Assembly: GCA_916048095.2 (NCBI GenBank) | Contig: OU696575.1 | Coordinates: 4,373,501-4,437,500, forward strand | Length of the DNA stretch: 64,000 nucleotides | DNA from: Sacculina carcini | Taxonomy: Eukaryota > Arthropoda > Thecostraca > Sacculinidae | Direction: 5' to 3' | Shown here: in pieces, positions 34,121-46,079 of the stretch | Layout of the letters: every line of letters starts with the position of its first letter | Numbering within the stretch: position 1 is the stretch's first letter | The notes under the pieces: model-generated | What the model was told of the DNA's origin: nothing | Databases searched by the model: none | The model's input: the letters and a program-made list of their open reading frames with translations, nothing else | Translations under genes and position numbers: made by a program

Positions 34121-34261
34121 TGTTACGTGGTATATACTTAATCAAGGAGACAACAGACAACCAGAAAGTGCGAGCAGTCTATTCTTCAGCTCCCTCTCAC
34201 GTTGACTCTCAAAGCGGCGCGCTTCACACACAAACTTCACAAAGTTGCCAATCACGTAACA
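34121..34261 (-). repeat. 5' LTR of the Ty3-type element
   Basis: 141 bp. The outer termini are short inverted repeats (TGTTACGTG and CACGTAACA). It is followed inward by the primer-binding-type sequence. Confidence 0.9.
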
Positions 34262-35125
34262 AAGAGGAGTCGAAGATAATGCCGAAATGACGAGTAGATT
34301 GAGATATCGGAAAAGGTAGGAATGGAGGAGATATACGAGGAGGGTGGAACACAACAAATTGAGATTGAGATATATTCCACAGTAGACGCCTAGAGGCTGT
34401 CCAAGAGGAGATATCAGATATAATATCAGACAGGCAAGACAGCTGAGGAAAAGGTAAAGGAACGAAGAACTGCACATCATCGGCGTAAATGTAATAGGTT
34501 AGAGAATGCCGCTTCAGAACAGAACACAACTAACTCATACATATATACATACATATTACACAAAACTGGACTAAGAATGAGCCCCTGATGTACGCCACAT
34601 GTAAGAGAAGCAACGTCTGACTTAGCCGAGCTGACACAAACGGAAACCGACCAATCAGAGAGATAGGATTCAAGCAGAGAAAGAACCGAATCAGAAAAAC
34701 CCAGTAAGGAAAGATCAGCTAACAGAATACTATGGTCAACAAGGTCGAAGGCAGATGACAGATCAAAAAGAACGAGATGAACCGACTGGCCATGATAAAA
34801 GTGAGAAAAGGTATGATCCAGGACGGAAAGAAGGACAGATTCAGTCGAGTGACAACAGTAAAAACCTGATTGAGACGAGCCAAGAGAAGAATTCACAAAT
34901 GGAAAGAGCTGCGAAAACATGCTGCTTCGAGAAGGTTGGAAGGAAAACTAATAAGAGAAACAGGGCGGTAATTATTGGGGATATCAGGGTCAAGAGGTGG
35001 TTTTTTAAGTATAGGACGGACTGAAACATGTTTGTCAGGAAGAAAGACACCATAAAGAAAAGATGAATTAATAATATGTAGAAAGTAAGCCGCTCAGGGA
35101 CAACAAACATGCGGAAAACACACAT

Positions 35126-38100
35126 TTCATTTCATTTATTGAAACATTTATATTGCGCAATCTCTACACAATGTCTCAGATGCGCAGACAGTACAGTATT
35201 TACAATGCGGCATTGTACAAACGGACACATACATGTACAAATATTCACAATGGCACAAACACATTTACATTCAGCGGAAGTACGGATTTATTATTTTCAC
35301 TAACAAGTCAGCTCGCATTCTTCGGCATTTCGGCAGGTGAACATGTATGGGCAAAAGGACCACACGCACATATATACAGGTATAAGCGGATAGACAGGTG
35401 GAAAAACATCGCTGACAGCCTAGTCCTTCTTCATTTCAAAACAGGTGATATTTACACCATGCATGACCAGAACATCACACCAACACACCCATACACACAC
35501 ACACACACACACAAACACACACAAGCATAAACCCAACCCTCACACACACACATACATACATACACACGTCATTCGTGGCAACGCCGCCTCCATTGTTTTA
35601 TAGTAGTATTGTGAATATGTGTACGCGTTTGTAAATATATTTGTTTGTGTCTAAAAAAAAATACATACACACACACTGGTAGCACATGCATAAAGGCCAG
35701 TGACAGCGGCGATACAACATGATAACAGAAAGACGTGCGAAAGCAAACGAAAAGCGAGCTATGAAAAGCGATATAAATAAACATTGGTCGAAGTAAGAGC
35801 AAGACAATGCACATGCATCGAATCCGACAATACAAGTTATATACAATGACAGTAATTATTTACAACAATTGTAACATACACATTCAATATCTCATTCACA
35901 GCGAATACTCCGGCTTTATGCAGGGATTTACCCGATCATAAGATAGTTGAAGCAAGTGTTTTTTCAACCTGTTTTTGAAAACATCCACAGATCGGGACGA
36001 TGGTATGGACAGTTGTAATCTGTTATATAATCTGGGAGCCATGTAACTAAAACATCGATAATAATGGGTGTGGCGGGTAGGAAACGCTGGCTCATGAAGA
36101 AGATACTGATGGTTTCGACGAAAATCATAATCTACATATACTTGTTGATAAGACAACATATTTCTTAGATGAAGCGGTGATTCATATACAAGGACAGAAT
36201 TTACTATACACAGTACGTTGTATTCAATGTCAGCCTTGACCGGTAGCCAGGCTAGTGTGATAAGATATTCCACTACAGAAGTTCGTCTAGGGACATTGAA
36301 TATACGGTGACAGGGTTTATTTACAATGCTCTGAAGTTTCAGTAAAATACGGTGATTGATATTGAAAAACAAAATAGAACAATATTGCAGTCTAGATATG
36401 ATAAGAGAATCTACATGTTTTTTAGTGGCTCCAATAGTTAAATTCTTCCTAATAAAATACACACGGAGCAGATGATAATTACAGGTTCTCACAAGTTCAG
36501 ACACATTAGCCTCAAACGTTAGGCGATTATCAATTGTAACACCCAGAAGTCTGCTTTTATGTACAACATCAAAGTCATTACTAGCGGGGATTGCCAGCTC
36601 GTTTTTTGTTAAAACCATGAATTTCGTCTTTTCCTTGTTCAATTTCAGGCATTTGGTCGCTGCCCAGGTTGTTATGTCATGCAGTATTTTGCTGACACCT
36701 GAATGAGCTTGTTGAATATCGTCAAACTCAAAATATACAAGGATATCATCAGCGAAAATCTGGTATTGCACATTATATCTGTCGAGAACTTGTTTTATTG
36801 TGAATATAGACCAAGAACTGAGCCCTGTGGAACACCAGACATCAGAGGAAAACTCTGGCTCTGGGCTGCATTCACAATAACTGTTTGCGAGCGATCTTTG
36901 AGGTAATCTCGAAGAAGCGAGAGTGCACCTCCAGATATACCGCAGTTTGATAAATCTTGCAGCAATATTTCGTGGCTCACAGTATCAAAAGCCGACGAAA
37001 AATCAAGCTGCATAGGAATAACATTCTGGCCACGTAGGAGCGCAGACAGGGAGTAATTGATGTTTTCTGAACCCTGATCGCTGAGGTAGAAACAGATGAT
37101 TTTCTTCCAGGAAGGAAGACAACTGCTCATACATAGCCGATTCAAGGAGCTTTGATACCCATGTAATTTGCGACACAGGCCTATAATTGTTCAGACACTT
37201 CGCGTCCAGTCCAGTTCTTTTCAAAATAGAAGTAATAATTGCTTCTTTCGATGCTAAAAACTTATTATGAACAGAGCTGGTATTTACAAGATATAAAATA
37301 AACAGCACAATGAGCACTACAAACGATTTGATACGGCTATATTTAATCGGATCCAAAAGATTGGCCTTCATACTAGTGTTGTTGACTAGTTGCAGACAGG
37401 AGTTGTAATCAATTGGCCGGAAACAAGTCAGGCTCTCGGAGCAGTTAGCTGCAATACTTGAATATCTTCTATTGTCCGTAACCTGGATAGAACCATGCAA
37501 TCTAATGATTTATTCTTGAAGAAAAATACGGAATCTATCCGGCATGTGAGCTTCATTCTCGGGATGTACATTTGGACTGGGCCTATTACCAGGTAGGTTG
37601 TTCATTATTTTCCAGATTGTATCCGGTTGCGAATCTAAGATTTTTTTGTTGTAGTACGCCTGTTTGGTCTCAGTGATCTTCTGAGTGTAGCTGGCCCTAG
37701 CATTGCAAAACTCGGTCCAGTGCTCAAGTGAGCGGGAGCGGTGACAGCGGCGTTCACATTGCCGTTTCACTCTCTTCAATTGGTTTAGTGAACCATTAAA
37801 CCAGGGATCAGATTCATGTACTTTAACATGTTTTGAAATATATGGAAAACATCGATCACGAATTTCACAAATGTTTTGATAGAAGTATGTGTACAATGTA
37901 TCTATTGGGAGAAAGCAGTAGTTGATAAGGTGAAATTTTTCACAGAGTCCGTGTGTTGAATTTTCATTGTCAATGTGGTCATAGTCATAGTAAGATATTG
38001 TTTTTCGTATTTTCTGAGGAATAGGAATAGCTAAATTAAATCTGATGAGGCTGTGGTCCGAAGCATTTCTGTCTATTGGACTCACCATGACTTCACGAAT

Positions 38101-38900
38101 TGCGTTAATACGAGTGGTGGGCGAGATAAGCAAGTCTAGTATGTGATTATGAGCATAAGCTGGACTATTGACACGATTCGTCAATCCATTCAGCTCCATA
38201 TTTTCCAAGAATGATTGTGAATGGGCCTTCAAATGGTGCTGGTCAATCCACAAGTTAAAATCTCCACATATGTACAAATTATCATTAAATCTTAAGTAGA
38301 TATTCCAGCAAAAAATTCCTCAATAAATACAGAACCAGAGGTATAACCAGGTCTATAGATAGTGAGTACACATAAATTAGTGCCATGCCCTTGGTTTTCA
38401 ACACGCACAAAAAACATTCAAATGTGGTGATACACAGTGATAGGGATATATTTTGTACAGCAAAACTTGTGTTGTACACAAAAACAATACCACCACCTGT
38501 TTTATCGCGGCAATAATTTATGGCTGGAAAGTTATTCGGGAGAGCTGCAGAAAATGCTGCACTCTCTTCATCAGCAAGCCAAGACTCAACAATATAAAAC
38601 AAATCTACGCTATCAGTAAGGATATCATGAACCAGCGATAATTTTTTCCTCACTGACCGCATATTCCAAAAGGCACATGATGTCTGTGCTTTATCAGCAT
38701 GCAATTTCGACTGTAGTCAATCCACCTTTTTAGTAGATTGCCGAGGTTGACGCCAGCTCCTGTAAGAACAGCCCCTAGGCCAGATCTCCGGCTGCAGAAC
38801 TGCTGCGCGGTCGGTGCACTGGCACGACACCTTACGGCACGACACCGACGCACGGTCGGTGCACCGCGCTATGGTACGTTCCGCGATGAGGAAGTTGCAG
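35126..38900 (-). mobile_element. LINE B, nearly full length, inactive
   Basis: Read from right to left. A short upstream frame ends VNLGNLLKRWIDYSRN. Endonuclease follows: CAFWNMRSVRKKLSLVHDIL, DKTGGGIVFVYN, MYICGDFNLWID at 38277 and NASDHSLIRFNLA. Reverse transcriptase follows: CLNNYRPVSQITWVSKLLES, MQLDFSSAFDTVSHEILLQD, SGVPQGSVLG and IFADDILVYF. A C-terminal block with YMAPRLYNRLQLSIP ends at 35896. A 3' UTR of about 770 bases ends in an AATAAATGAAATGAAATG-type tail at 35126. Frames change at about 38285, 37500, 37003-37145 and 36771, so the copy is dead. The type is CR1/L2-like and differs from LINE A. Confidence 0.85.
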
Positions 38901-39429
38901 TGCGTCAGCAAGGCGATGACGAGTGTGATAGTCCGATGGTGGTATCTGTGCCACAAGTCTCTGGTTCGGCATCACATGACGTGGTTTCACCTGGTGTAGG
39001 GGTGTGTGGTGCTGATGCTCTTGTGACTGATGGGGATCATGGTTGGCATTCGCCGCAGGAAGAAGCTTTGTCGCGAAGACCGGAAACTTCAGGAGAGATG
39101 CCTGCGTTGCGGAGGAGCTGCCGGCAACGTCGACCGAAAAAGTGCTCCTGTTGCTCTCAGGAGCAGGGTGGAGTGTAGTAAGCATATGTGTATGCGTGAC
39201 CTTGAACGCGTTTCATGTGTATGTGTGTGTGCGTGTGTGTGTATATATGTGCGCGTGTGTGTGTGGCTCGTGAATTCTGTTATTGTGTTGTGTTGATTTG
39301 ACTGCTACGCGACGGGCAGTGTGATAACTGGATTTGGCGTGTGCGCATAGTGCGTTGTGGCAGCGTTGTGTAGAGTGTAACCTCTGAATTCATGTGGTGT
39401 CTGAATATATATTTGAGTTTTTTTGTCAC
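38901..39429. other. Unassigned GC-richer DNA with a TG array
   Basis: Open frames exist on both strands but none has a recognised domain. A frame ending RRSCRQRRPKKCSCC on the plus strand is not enough to name a family. TG-rich at 39210-39265. Confidence 0.4.
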
Positions 39430-41767
39430 GTATATAGTTTCTACAGAAATGCTGACTGAATTTATGCGAATATGGAATGGTTGTTTGAACAATATTTGCC
39501 CTAAAGTGGCATTGAGACCCAGAAAACATAACCTGCCTTGGGTCAAGGGCAACGAGTACCTAAGCAGCATAATCAAAGAGAAAAATTAGATGTTTCGGCG
39601 CTGGAGGCGCTCGCGAGATCCTGACATTCTGACAGAGTACCGCAGGCGGAGAAATGCATTGAAGAGGGAAAATGAAGTCGATCATAGACGATATCTGACC
39701 GAACAGATGAAAGTGGGCTACAGCGAATTCTAGGACTGAGACGTGTTGTGAGAAGTGACAAAAAGACAGCTCACAACAAATGAAAATTGTTCAGTCAAAA
39801 GAAGGTGCAGATAGATTCAATTAGTACTACTCGGGTATTGCTGACAAAATTGTAGAAGAATTGATGGTTCCGAAGAAAGTGCAAAACAGGCCGCCAACAG
39901 TGGTATCATATGTTATGAATTTGCATCCAATCATCCTTCCAGAGCTATCGAAGGCGATGCGGTCTATCAAAAGCAGATCATCAGTGGGAAGTGACAATGT
40001 TCCGCTCTTTGCAGTGATAAACACCATGGAGGTGATTGGCCCAAAGTTACTACAACTCATCAACTACTCAATAAAGACAGGTGTATTCCCTGACGAGTGG
40101 AAAACAGCCATCTTCATAACAGTGCCAAAATTAGGCGACATATCAAAACCCGAGAGCACAAGACCAATTTCAATCTTGAGTAGTATGAGCAAAATCCTTG
40201 AAAAAGTAATGAGTAGGGCTGTCAAAAAAGTAACCTAAAAATAAAATAAAAGTAACTTTATTTTCGAAAAAAAGTAACCTAAAAAAGTAACCTAAAAATA
40301 ACCTGAGTTTTAAAGTTATTATCACTTTTGTATCGTTTTATCACATGTTTATCATGCCTTTGCTGATTAGTGCGCTATGTGAAATACACGGTTTGTTTGT
40401 TGTTTGCTTGTGAACATTTTAAGTAACCTAATAACCAATAAAAAGGTAACCTAAAAATAACCTCCTTCAAAAAAGGTCAATTTCTGTTTGCAGTTCTGGA
40501 GGAAGAAAATACACCAGTCCTTCTTTTTTTATCATCTTTCCGAGTTGGTACTACTTTTCCACCCTCTCCGATCTGGTACCATTTTTAGAACAAACAACCA
40601 AAGTGACTTGACATAATTTGGCTAACATCGAAAAAAGGAGCATAACCATCAGAATATAATTTTTAAGTGGAAAGCTCATACAAATGCGAAATACACTAAT
40701 TGCAAATTAAATATTTTTAGTAATGGTCGCAATGATGTTCTTTATATTTTTTCAATGGAACGTTTTATGAGATAGCACGTACTACAGCTTGTATATTAGT
40801 GCGAGTGTAAACACTGCATGTGTGAATGCCCCCCGTCCTCCCATATGTCAAACGTGGGATAATGGCGCTATCTCACGCCCTGAAAATCACGTGCAAATTC
40901 CTGTTCAAGTAAATACGTACTGTCAAGTGCTACAGTGCAGCATCTGGTATAGAGAGCTCACACATCGTACTATACCACGCTCCAAACATCTCACGACAAC
41001 CTCCGGTTCGTGGACATTTCCTAAAATGGAATTACACTATCCTGCGTACCCAAAAACGTATAAATATCGAGTAGCACGGATATTAAGATGAATATCAATT
41101 GTTAAATCCTAACAGCAGAAATGTTGACATTTCTTGATCTTCAGATCTAATATTCCATCTTTTTTCTTATTTTATCCTCATATATACCGTTTTTGTGCCT
41201 CTGATCTGCAAAAAGTCACCAAACTTCGTGGTAAACTTACCTAATAACAAGAAAAATAATAAAATGTAACCTGACGATAAAAAAAGTAACCTTAAAAGCA
41301 AAAAAGTAACCTAACGATGAAAAAGTAACTTTTGGTAACCTAATAACTTTTTTAATAATCATCGTACACAACTTTTTCATGCAGTTTTAGGTAGCTTATG
41401 AAAAAGTGACCTTTAGCTGAAAAAGTAACTTTATTAACTTTTGACAGCCCTAGTAATGAGCAATCAGTTGGTCGAATATCTGGATCGATGTTCAATCCTC
41501 TTTCAACACCAGTATGCATACCGTCGACGGCGCTCCACTGAAGACCACCTGCTGGTCATGACTGATCATATGGTGCAAACTATGGACAGCAATCAACTCG
41601 CGGCAGTTATCTCTGTCGATAATAGCAAGGCATTCGACTGTGTCAGAAGACCGGAGCTGTGTTGCAGGCTGGATTGGTATGGTATCGAGTCTCGCTGGTT
41701 TGAAAACTACCTGAGTGGGAGACGGGAAGTTGTACGCCACTCTTCACGCGAACTACCAACAAAACAT
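39430..41767 (+). mobile_element. LINE C fragment, interrupted by a hAT element
   Basis: The plus-strand frames read LPWVKGNEYLSSIIKEKN, then MFRRWRRSRDPDILTEYRRR (linker of LINE proteins before the polymerase), KAMRSIKSRSSVGSDNVPLF and TRPISILSSMSKILEKVMS. After the insertion they continue SNQLVEYLDRCSILFQHQYA, STEDHLLVM and AVISVDNSKAFDCV, the first polymerase Asp motif. Frames change between the first blocks and the copy is dead. It stops abruptly at 41767, where a Ty3-type LTR begins. Confidence 0.75.
40214..41452. mobile_element. hAT-type non-autonomous element, TAGGGCTGTCAAAA family
   Basis: The ends are TAGGGCTGTCAAAA and TTTTGACAGCCCTA, a perfect 14-bp TIR, with a perfect 8-bp target duplication gtaatgag (40206-40213 and 41453-41460). 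The LINE C reading frame resumes across the duplication. AAAGTAACCT motifs repeat many times near both ends, as subterminal binding-site repeats do in hAT elements. No transposase is encoded. A truncated relative is at 13378. Confidence 0.95.
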
Positions 41768-44190
41768 TGTGGCGTGTGTGTGGTACTTTGACCGCCTCTG
41801 CGTATTTTGAACTCTTGTTGTGTGAGTGTGTGTATGTGTGTTTGACTGAAAGCTCACATTTGTACAAGGTGTATGCACGCGCGTGTATTGGTTATAGCAT
41901 TGGCGTTTATACTGTGTATGCTTGTTTGGGTGTATCCTAGCGTTGTAGTAATGGGTATGTTGCTGTTTCGTTTGTTCGTTCACCTTGTGAGGTCACTGGT
42001 CACATTGTGAGGTCAGTGACCTATAAGTCAAGTGCATTCTGTGTGTACGCGCGTGAGGCCAGCCAGTCGGTGTGTGTGATTGTCAAAAAGCGGCTGGTCG
42101 TGCGGCGTTGTGTTGCATTTTAGTGACAGTATTTAATGAGTGTGTCTGTTTGAATATATCCGTAGTGTTTTTATCAGCCGTGTGATTGGAAACAGCCAAC
42201 AATTGGTGACCCCGACGTTTGCGCAATTTCTCCAGTGCTCTTCAGTACCATGACCGGTGCGAACAAATCAGACGCCACGTCAGTTGTTCAGGCCGTCATG
42301 GGTCATCCGCCAACGTTTGTGGAAGACGACCCTAGCGTGTGGATCATACAGCTTGATCTCTATTTTGCGAGAGCCAACATTCAACAGGACACTCTACGTT
42401 TTCAAACGGCAGCATCACTTCTTCCACCGCATCATGTACGCGAATTCATGGACTTTATTTGCCGACCGCCAGAAGACGCCTACACACAACTGTGTAATGC
42501 ATTGCAAGCTCGGCTTGGAGCGACTAACGAGCAAAAACTACGCTCGCTGCTTGAGTCGCAAGAACTGAGCGATCGGCGACCGAGCCAATTCCTTCGCCAT
42601 TTGCAAGATCTCACAGCGCCATATATCCCAGACTCGGACTCTCCACTCGTGCGGCAGATATTTTTGAAGGCTATGCCTGACCGTGCTGCACCATTTCTGC
42701 AGTTTCTTCCGCCGAACACGTCCTTGGAGACTCTGGCTGGTACCGCAGAACGATTTATATCTGCACTGCCTCAAGCCAATTCAACTGTTAACGCCATTAG
42801 TGGATGCAACTCCAGCACTGGTTGCGAGCAAGCACAATCCGTGGCAACTGAGCTTGCTGACATCAGAAAGCAACTCCGCGATGTACAACGTCAACTCGGG
42901 GAAATTGCTCAGCAGGGAGGGCGTAACCGCCAAGGTAGTCGTTCAATTTCACGATCGAGAGCATCTTCACCAGCGCCTACAGACAAGGACGACGACGCTG
43001 CTCCAGAATGCTGGTATCATCCAAAAATTTGGCAACAAAGCTCGCGCATGTCAAGCGCCATGCAAGTATTTAAACTAAAGCAGAGGGCGGAGTGTTCGCC
43101 AACTTCCGCTCCCTCAGACATGGCAGGCGAACGAGCTACACGGCCTTTCTTCATTTGGGATCCACTGTCAAAACTATCGTTCCTTATCGACACCGGCGCA
43201 CAGTATAGCATATTATCATCGCGTCATTGTCGAAAGTCATTTCATTTGCAATCCGCATCGACGTTGAAACTTCAGGCCGTGAATAAAAGCGTCATTAGCA
43301 CGCATGGAAGTAAAACTATCACGGTATCGCTTGGATTACGCCGTGAATTCACTTGGTCGTTCATTATCGCTGACTTGGACATTTCAATCATCGGACGCGA
43401 TTTTCTCTCGCGAAATGACATCAGCGTGAATCCACGTTGTCGCCAAATCATCGACAACACGACGCATATCACAACGCGGGGCTCTGGTTCTCATGCTCCT
43501 TCACTGATATCTGCATGTCTTGATGATCACCAACACGGGTATCAGAAGATATTGCATCAATATTCTGAGCTTTTGTCGCCATCAATCACCAGTGATGATC
43601 TCAAGCACGGTGTTTTCCATCGTATCCATACTAAAGACACGCCAGTCTTTTGTCGTCCGAGAAAGCTAGACGCTGCGAGAATGAAAATCGTCAAAGACGA
43701 GTTTGAGAAGATGCTCAAGCAGGGTATCATTCGGCCGAGCCAAAGGATTACGCATCTCCTCTCCACATGGTGCCCAAATCTGATGCTGGTAGTTGGCGCC
43801 CTTGTGGCGATTACAGAGCACTCAACAGGATTACTATCCCTGATAGATATCCGATACCGTACTTACAAGACTTTTCCGGTGCTCTGTATGGTACCTCTGT
43901 GTACTCCAAGATTGACCTGGTAAAAGCATTTTATCAGATCCCGGTTCACCCAGATGATGTGGCCAAAACGGCAATAACTACACCATTTGGATTATTTGAC
44001 ATGCTCCGATGCCGTTTGGTTTGCGAAACAGCGCACAAACGATGCAAAGACTAATGGACGCCATCTTCCGTGGAATCAGCTTTGTCTTCGTTTATATTGA
44101 CGACATTTTGATTGCTAGTGACAACGAAGAACAGCACCATCAGCATCTCCATACTGTTTTTTCACGCTTGAAGGACAATGGCAAAAAAAT
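41768..44190 (+). mobile_element. Broken CsRn1-like Ty3-type LTR element
   Basis: A 5' LTR-like segment runs from TGTGGCGTG at 41768 to about 42202. It is followed by TTGGTGACCCCGACGTTTG, a tRNA-Trp-type primer-binding sequence. Downstream are a gag part with a CxYH-type zinc site, an aspartic protease part and the first part of a reverse transcriptase. The tRNA-Trp-type site and the CHCC-type gag motif are hallmarks of the CsRn1 lineage. The element is broken in a few places, and its remaining pol and 3' LTR are absent where LINE D begins. It is inserted in LINE C. An older insertion than the 29665 element. Confidence 0.75.
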
Positions 44191-44194
44191 AAAT

Positions 44195-45050
44195 TCGATT
44201 GATTGATTGATTGATTATTGAGTTTTTTGGGGTGCACCGGCCTCTAGGACCATATGGCACCCCCAGTCTGTTGTTAACTAAATTAAACTAAAACTATGCA
44301 AATGAACGTAATGGAGCGATGAAGTAAATAAGCGTGAGGGTGAATGATATGAATATGAAAGTCAGAAGAGAAAAATCAATAAATAGTTTTAAAAGGCAAA
44401 AACCGTAAAAATTAAAAAATGCGGCCCTCAATGACCGCCGATTGCTCCTGTCCAAGAACCTCGTCAATAGTCCGAACGGATCCAAGACAACGTTGACGCG
44501 CCTCTGAGAATGATGGACATTCCACCAGGATGTGTTGCACGGAAAGGCGTGCATTACATGCACTGCACGTGGGTTCAGGTTGTCCGAGTAGAAGATGGCG
44601 ATGCGTGTCGTACGTGTGACCCACACGCAGACGACAGAGCACCACCTCCTCGGACCTCTTCCGGCGATAAGAGCACATCCAATGTCCGATTTCGGGCTTG
44701 ACTGCTTTTAGTTTGTTAGTACCACATTCGTCCCAGGAGAGCTGCCAGCGAGAACGGACGAAACGATGTATAATAGGATAAAAGTCCGAATACGGAATGG
44801 GAAAGTTAAAATAAAATGAATTAAAGTCTCGTTCAGCAGCTCTTTTTGCGGCTCTGTCAGCTCGCTCGTTGCCCAAAATACCAATATGGGCCGGAATCCA
44901 GAAAAACTTTACACGCTTGCCCTGGTGATGGATGATGTCAAGAGAGATAAAAATCCTCTGTATAAGAGGATGTAAGGAGAAAGACGATAATGAAGTTAAA
45001 GCACTAAGAGAGTCAGATAAAACTATAAACAATGAAAAAGAATATTAGCG
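44195..45050 (-). mobile_element. LINE D fragment with RNase H domain
   Basis: A minus-strand frame of 206 codons (45032-44412) reads FIVLSDSLSALTSL, KRVKFFWIPAHIGILGNERA, DRAAKRAA and CSACNARLSVQHILVECPSF. This is the RNase H1 domain and the CCHC-type tail region (C-x2-C...H...C) found in I/Ingi/Nimb-type LINEs. The upstream polymerase is missing. The 3' end at the left carries (AATC)n, seen as ATTGATTGATTGATTGATT at 44198-44216. This is a typical 3' microsatellite tail, so the copy is 5'-truncated. Confidence 0.8.
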
Positions 45051-45171
45051 AATAAAAACCAGGGCCAGCAGGATAGCGTGAATTTAAGCCGTGTAAATGG
45101 AGGCGCTCGGTGGCAGCGTGCTCGAGCGGCACGTACCTCCACTTATTGGGAAGATTGCAGAACACCATATA
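45051..45171. other. Unassigned spacer
   Basis: Short GC-richer stretch between LINE D and the MITE. No feature recognised. Confidence 0.4.
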
Positions 45172-45879
45172 CCGTAGGTCCCGTCCAATAAGCCCATGCC
45201 ACTTTCAGGCCTAAAGTACTAGATTTTTTAGTAGCATATTCCAATAAACCCACCCAAAATTTGAACTTTTTTCCAGTGGTATTTTTCAAATGATCTGTTT
45301 GTTCTACATATACAGTATGTTGGAAAAATCCAACCTTTCCTGTCTTTTACGCGTTAATTTACGTTTTTCATCAAACTATTGCACATATTTCTAATTTCTT
45401 AAAATTGATATAATTTATACTAAAATGAAGCTTGTTCTTCCTTCTTACATATGAGCTATCACTCAAATTTTGGTCCCGTATGGTTCCATAACTATGTTAG
45501 TACTGTATATACAAAAGCTATTTTTTCTATTTTCACTGCATTTTTTTGCACTAGATACAAACGTGACAATAATTTTCATTGTGATGTGACTATAAAGGCT
45601 ATTCTTGTACGATCACCGATCGTGCTTATTGTTTGTGTAATGGTATGCTGTATATACGTAGATATGTACGACTGTGTTGGATACACGTGTCCTCACTTGG
45701 TAATAATAAAAATTATTGACCATATGAAAACCCTTTTTGCGACTTAAAAAAGTATTGATAAAAACCTCCGGAAGACTGAATTTTTTTACCCTGAAATAGC
45801 TTTGGCAATTAAGCCCATCATGGAAAATATGGAGTGGAATTTTTGATTAAAATATGGGCTTAATGGCCGGGACCTACGG
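45172..45879. mobile_element. 708-bp MITE with TA target sites (Tc1/mariner type)
   Basis: The ends are CCGTAGGTCCCGTCCAATAA and, read inward from the right, CCGTAGGTCCCGGCCATTAA, continuing AGCCCAT. This is a TIR of about 26 bp with two mismatches. TA lies immediately outside both ends (45170-45171 and 45880-45881). A subterminal copy of GGGCTTAATTGCC lies near 45808. No transposase is encoded. A 98-codon frame inside (45451-45747) has no domain. It ends 43 bp from the ZIP polyadenylation signal. Confidence 0.85.
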
Positions 45880-45922
45880 TAACTCGCAAACATAATCTCG
45901 CAATGATACAAACCTTCCAATG

Positions 45923-45928
45923 TTTATT
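45923..45928 (-). terminator. Likely polyadenylation signal of the ZIP gene
   Basis: AATAAA on the minus strand (TTTATT on the plus), about 150 bases after the ZIP stop codon. It is the first such hexamer downstream that I see. Confidence 0.55.
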
Positions 45929-46079
45929 CACTAACATGTCGAGTCATGTCAAAATGCATTTGTTCGTTGAGGTAAAACAGCAATATGTGTGCAATTTCGA
46001 ATGAGATGATATTTGAGAGACAACAGACGGTTTGAGGCTGAAATGACCTCCGCCACACAAATTCGGCCGAATATTCCCA

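Larger units (their letters stand above)
29665..34261 (-). mobile_element. Ty3-type LTR retrotransposon, looks whole, recent insertion
   Basis: A 4.6-kb element on the minus strand lies between two nearly identical 141-bp LTRs and a perfect 5-bp target duplication aagag (29660-29664 and 34262-34266). Next to the 5' LTR is a primer-binding-type sequence beginning TGGTGGCAGTGG, and next to the 3' LTR a purine tract. One long frame (29953-33894) carries gag and pol parts in the Ty3 order, and no envelope frame is seen. The fused gag-pol frame, two CCHC knuckles and short LTRs suggest a Mag-like lineage (inference). LTR identity points to a young insertion. It sits inside a LINE A copy. Confidence 0.9.
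28895..35125 (-). mobile_element. LINE A copy, 5'-truncated, split by a Ty3-type element
   Basis: Reading right to left, 35125-34262 encodes in one or more frames SGFYCCHSTESVLLSVLDHT, SSAFDLVDHSILLADLSLLG, a GVHQG-type core and HSLTYYIYADDVQFFVPLP. After the insertion, 29664-29460 continues SCNIHSIARVCRLVLKFLYP and LVVSLIFPRIYYCCSLYFHI. Both halves match the 59126-61915 copy in the correct order. The 3' end at about 28900 has the (GTT)n-type tail (ACAACAACAACATGTATTTG on the plus strand). Several stops and frame changes make it inactive. Without the insertion it is about 1.63 kb. Confidence 0.85.

Noticed and set aside
38738-39178. 146-codon plus-strand frame with an Arg-rich end
   Set aside because: No domain, overlaps open frames on the opposite strand, and lies at the 5' side of LINE B. 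The resemblance of its end to retroelement proteins is too short to use.
45451-45747. 98-codon frame inside the TA-flanked MITE
   Set aside because: No transposase motif, AT-rich random-like composition, and the element is too short for a Tc1/mariner transposase.
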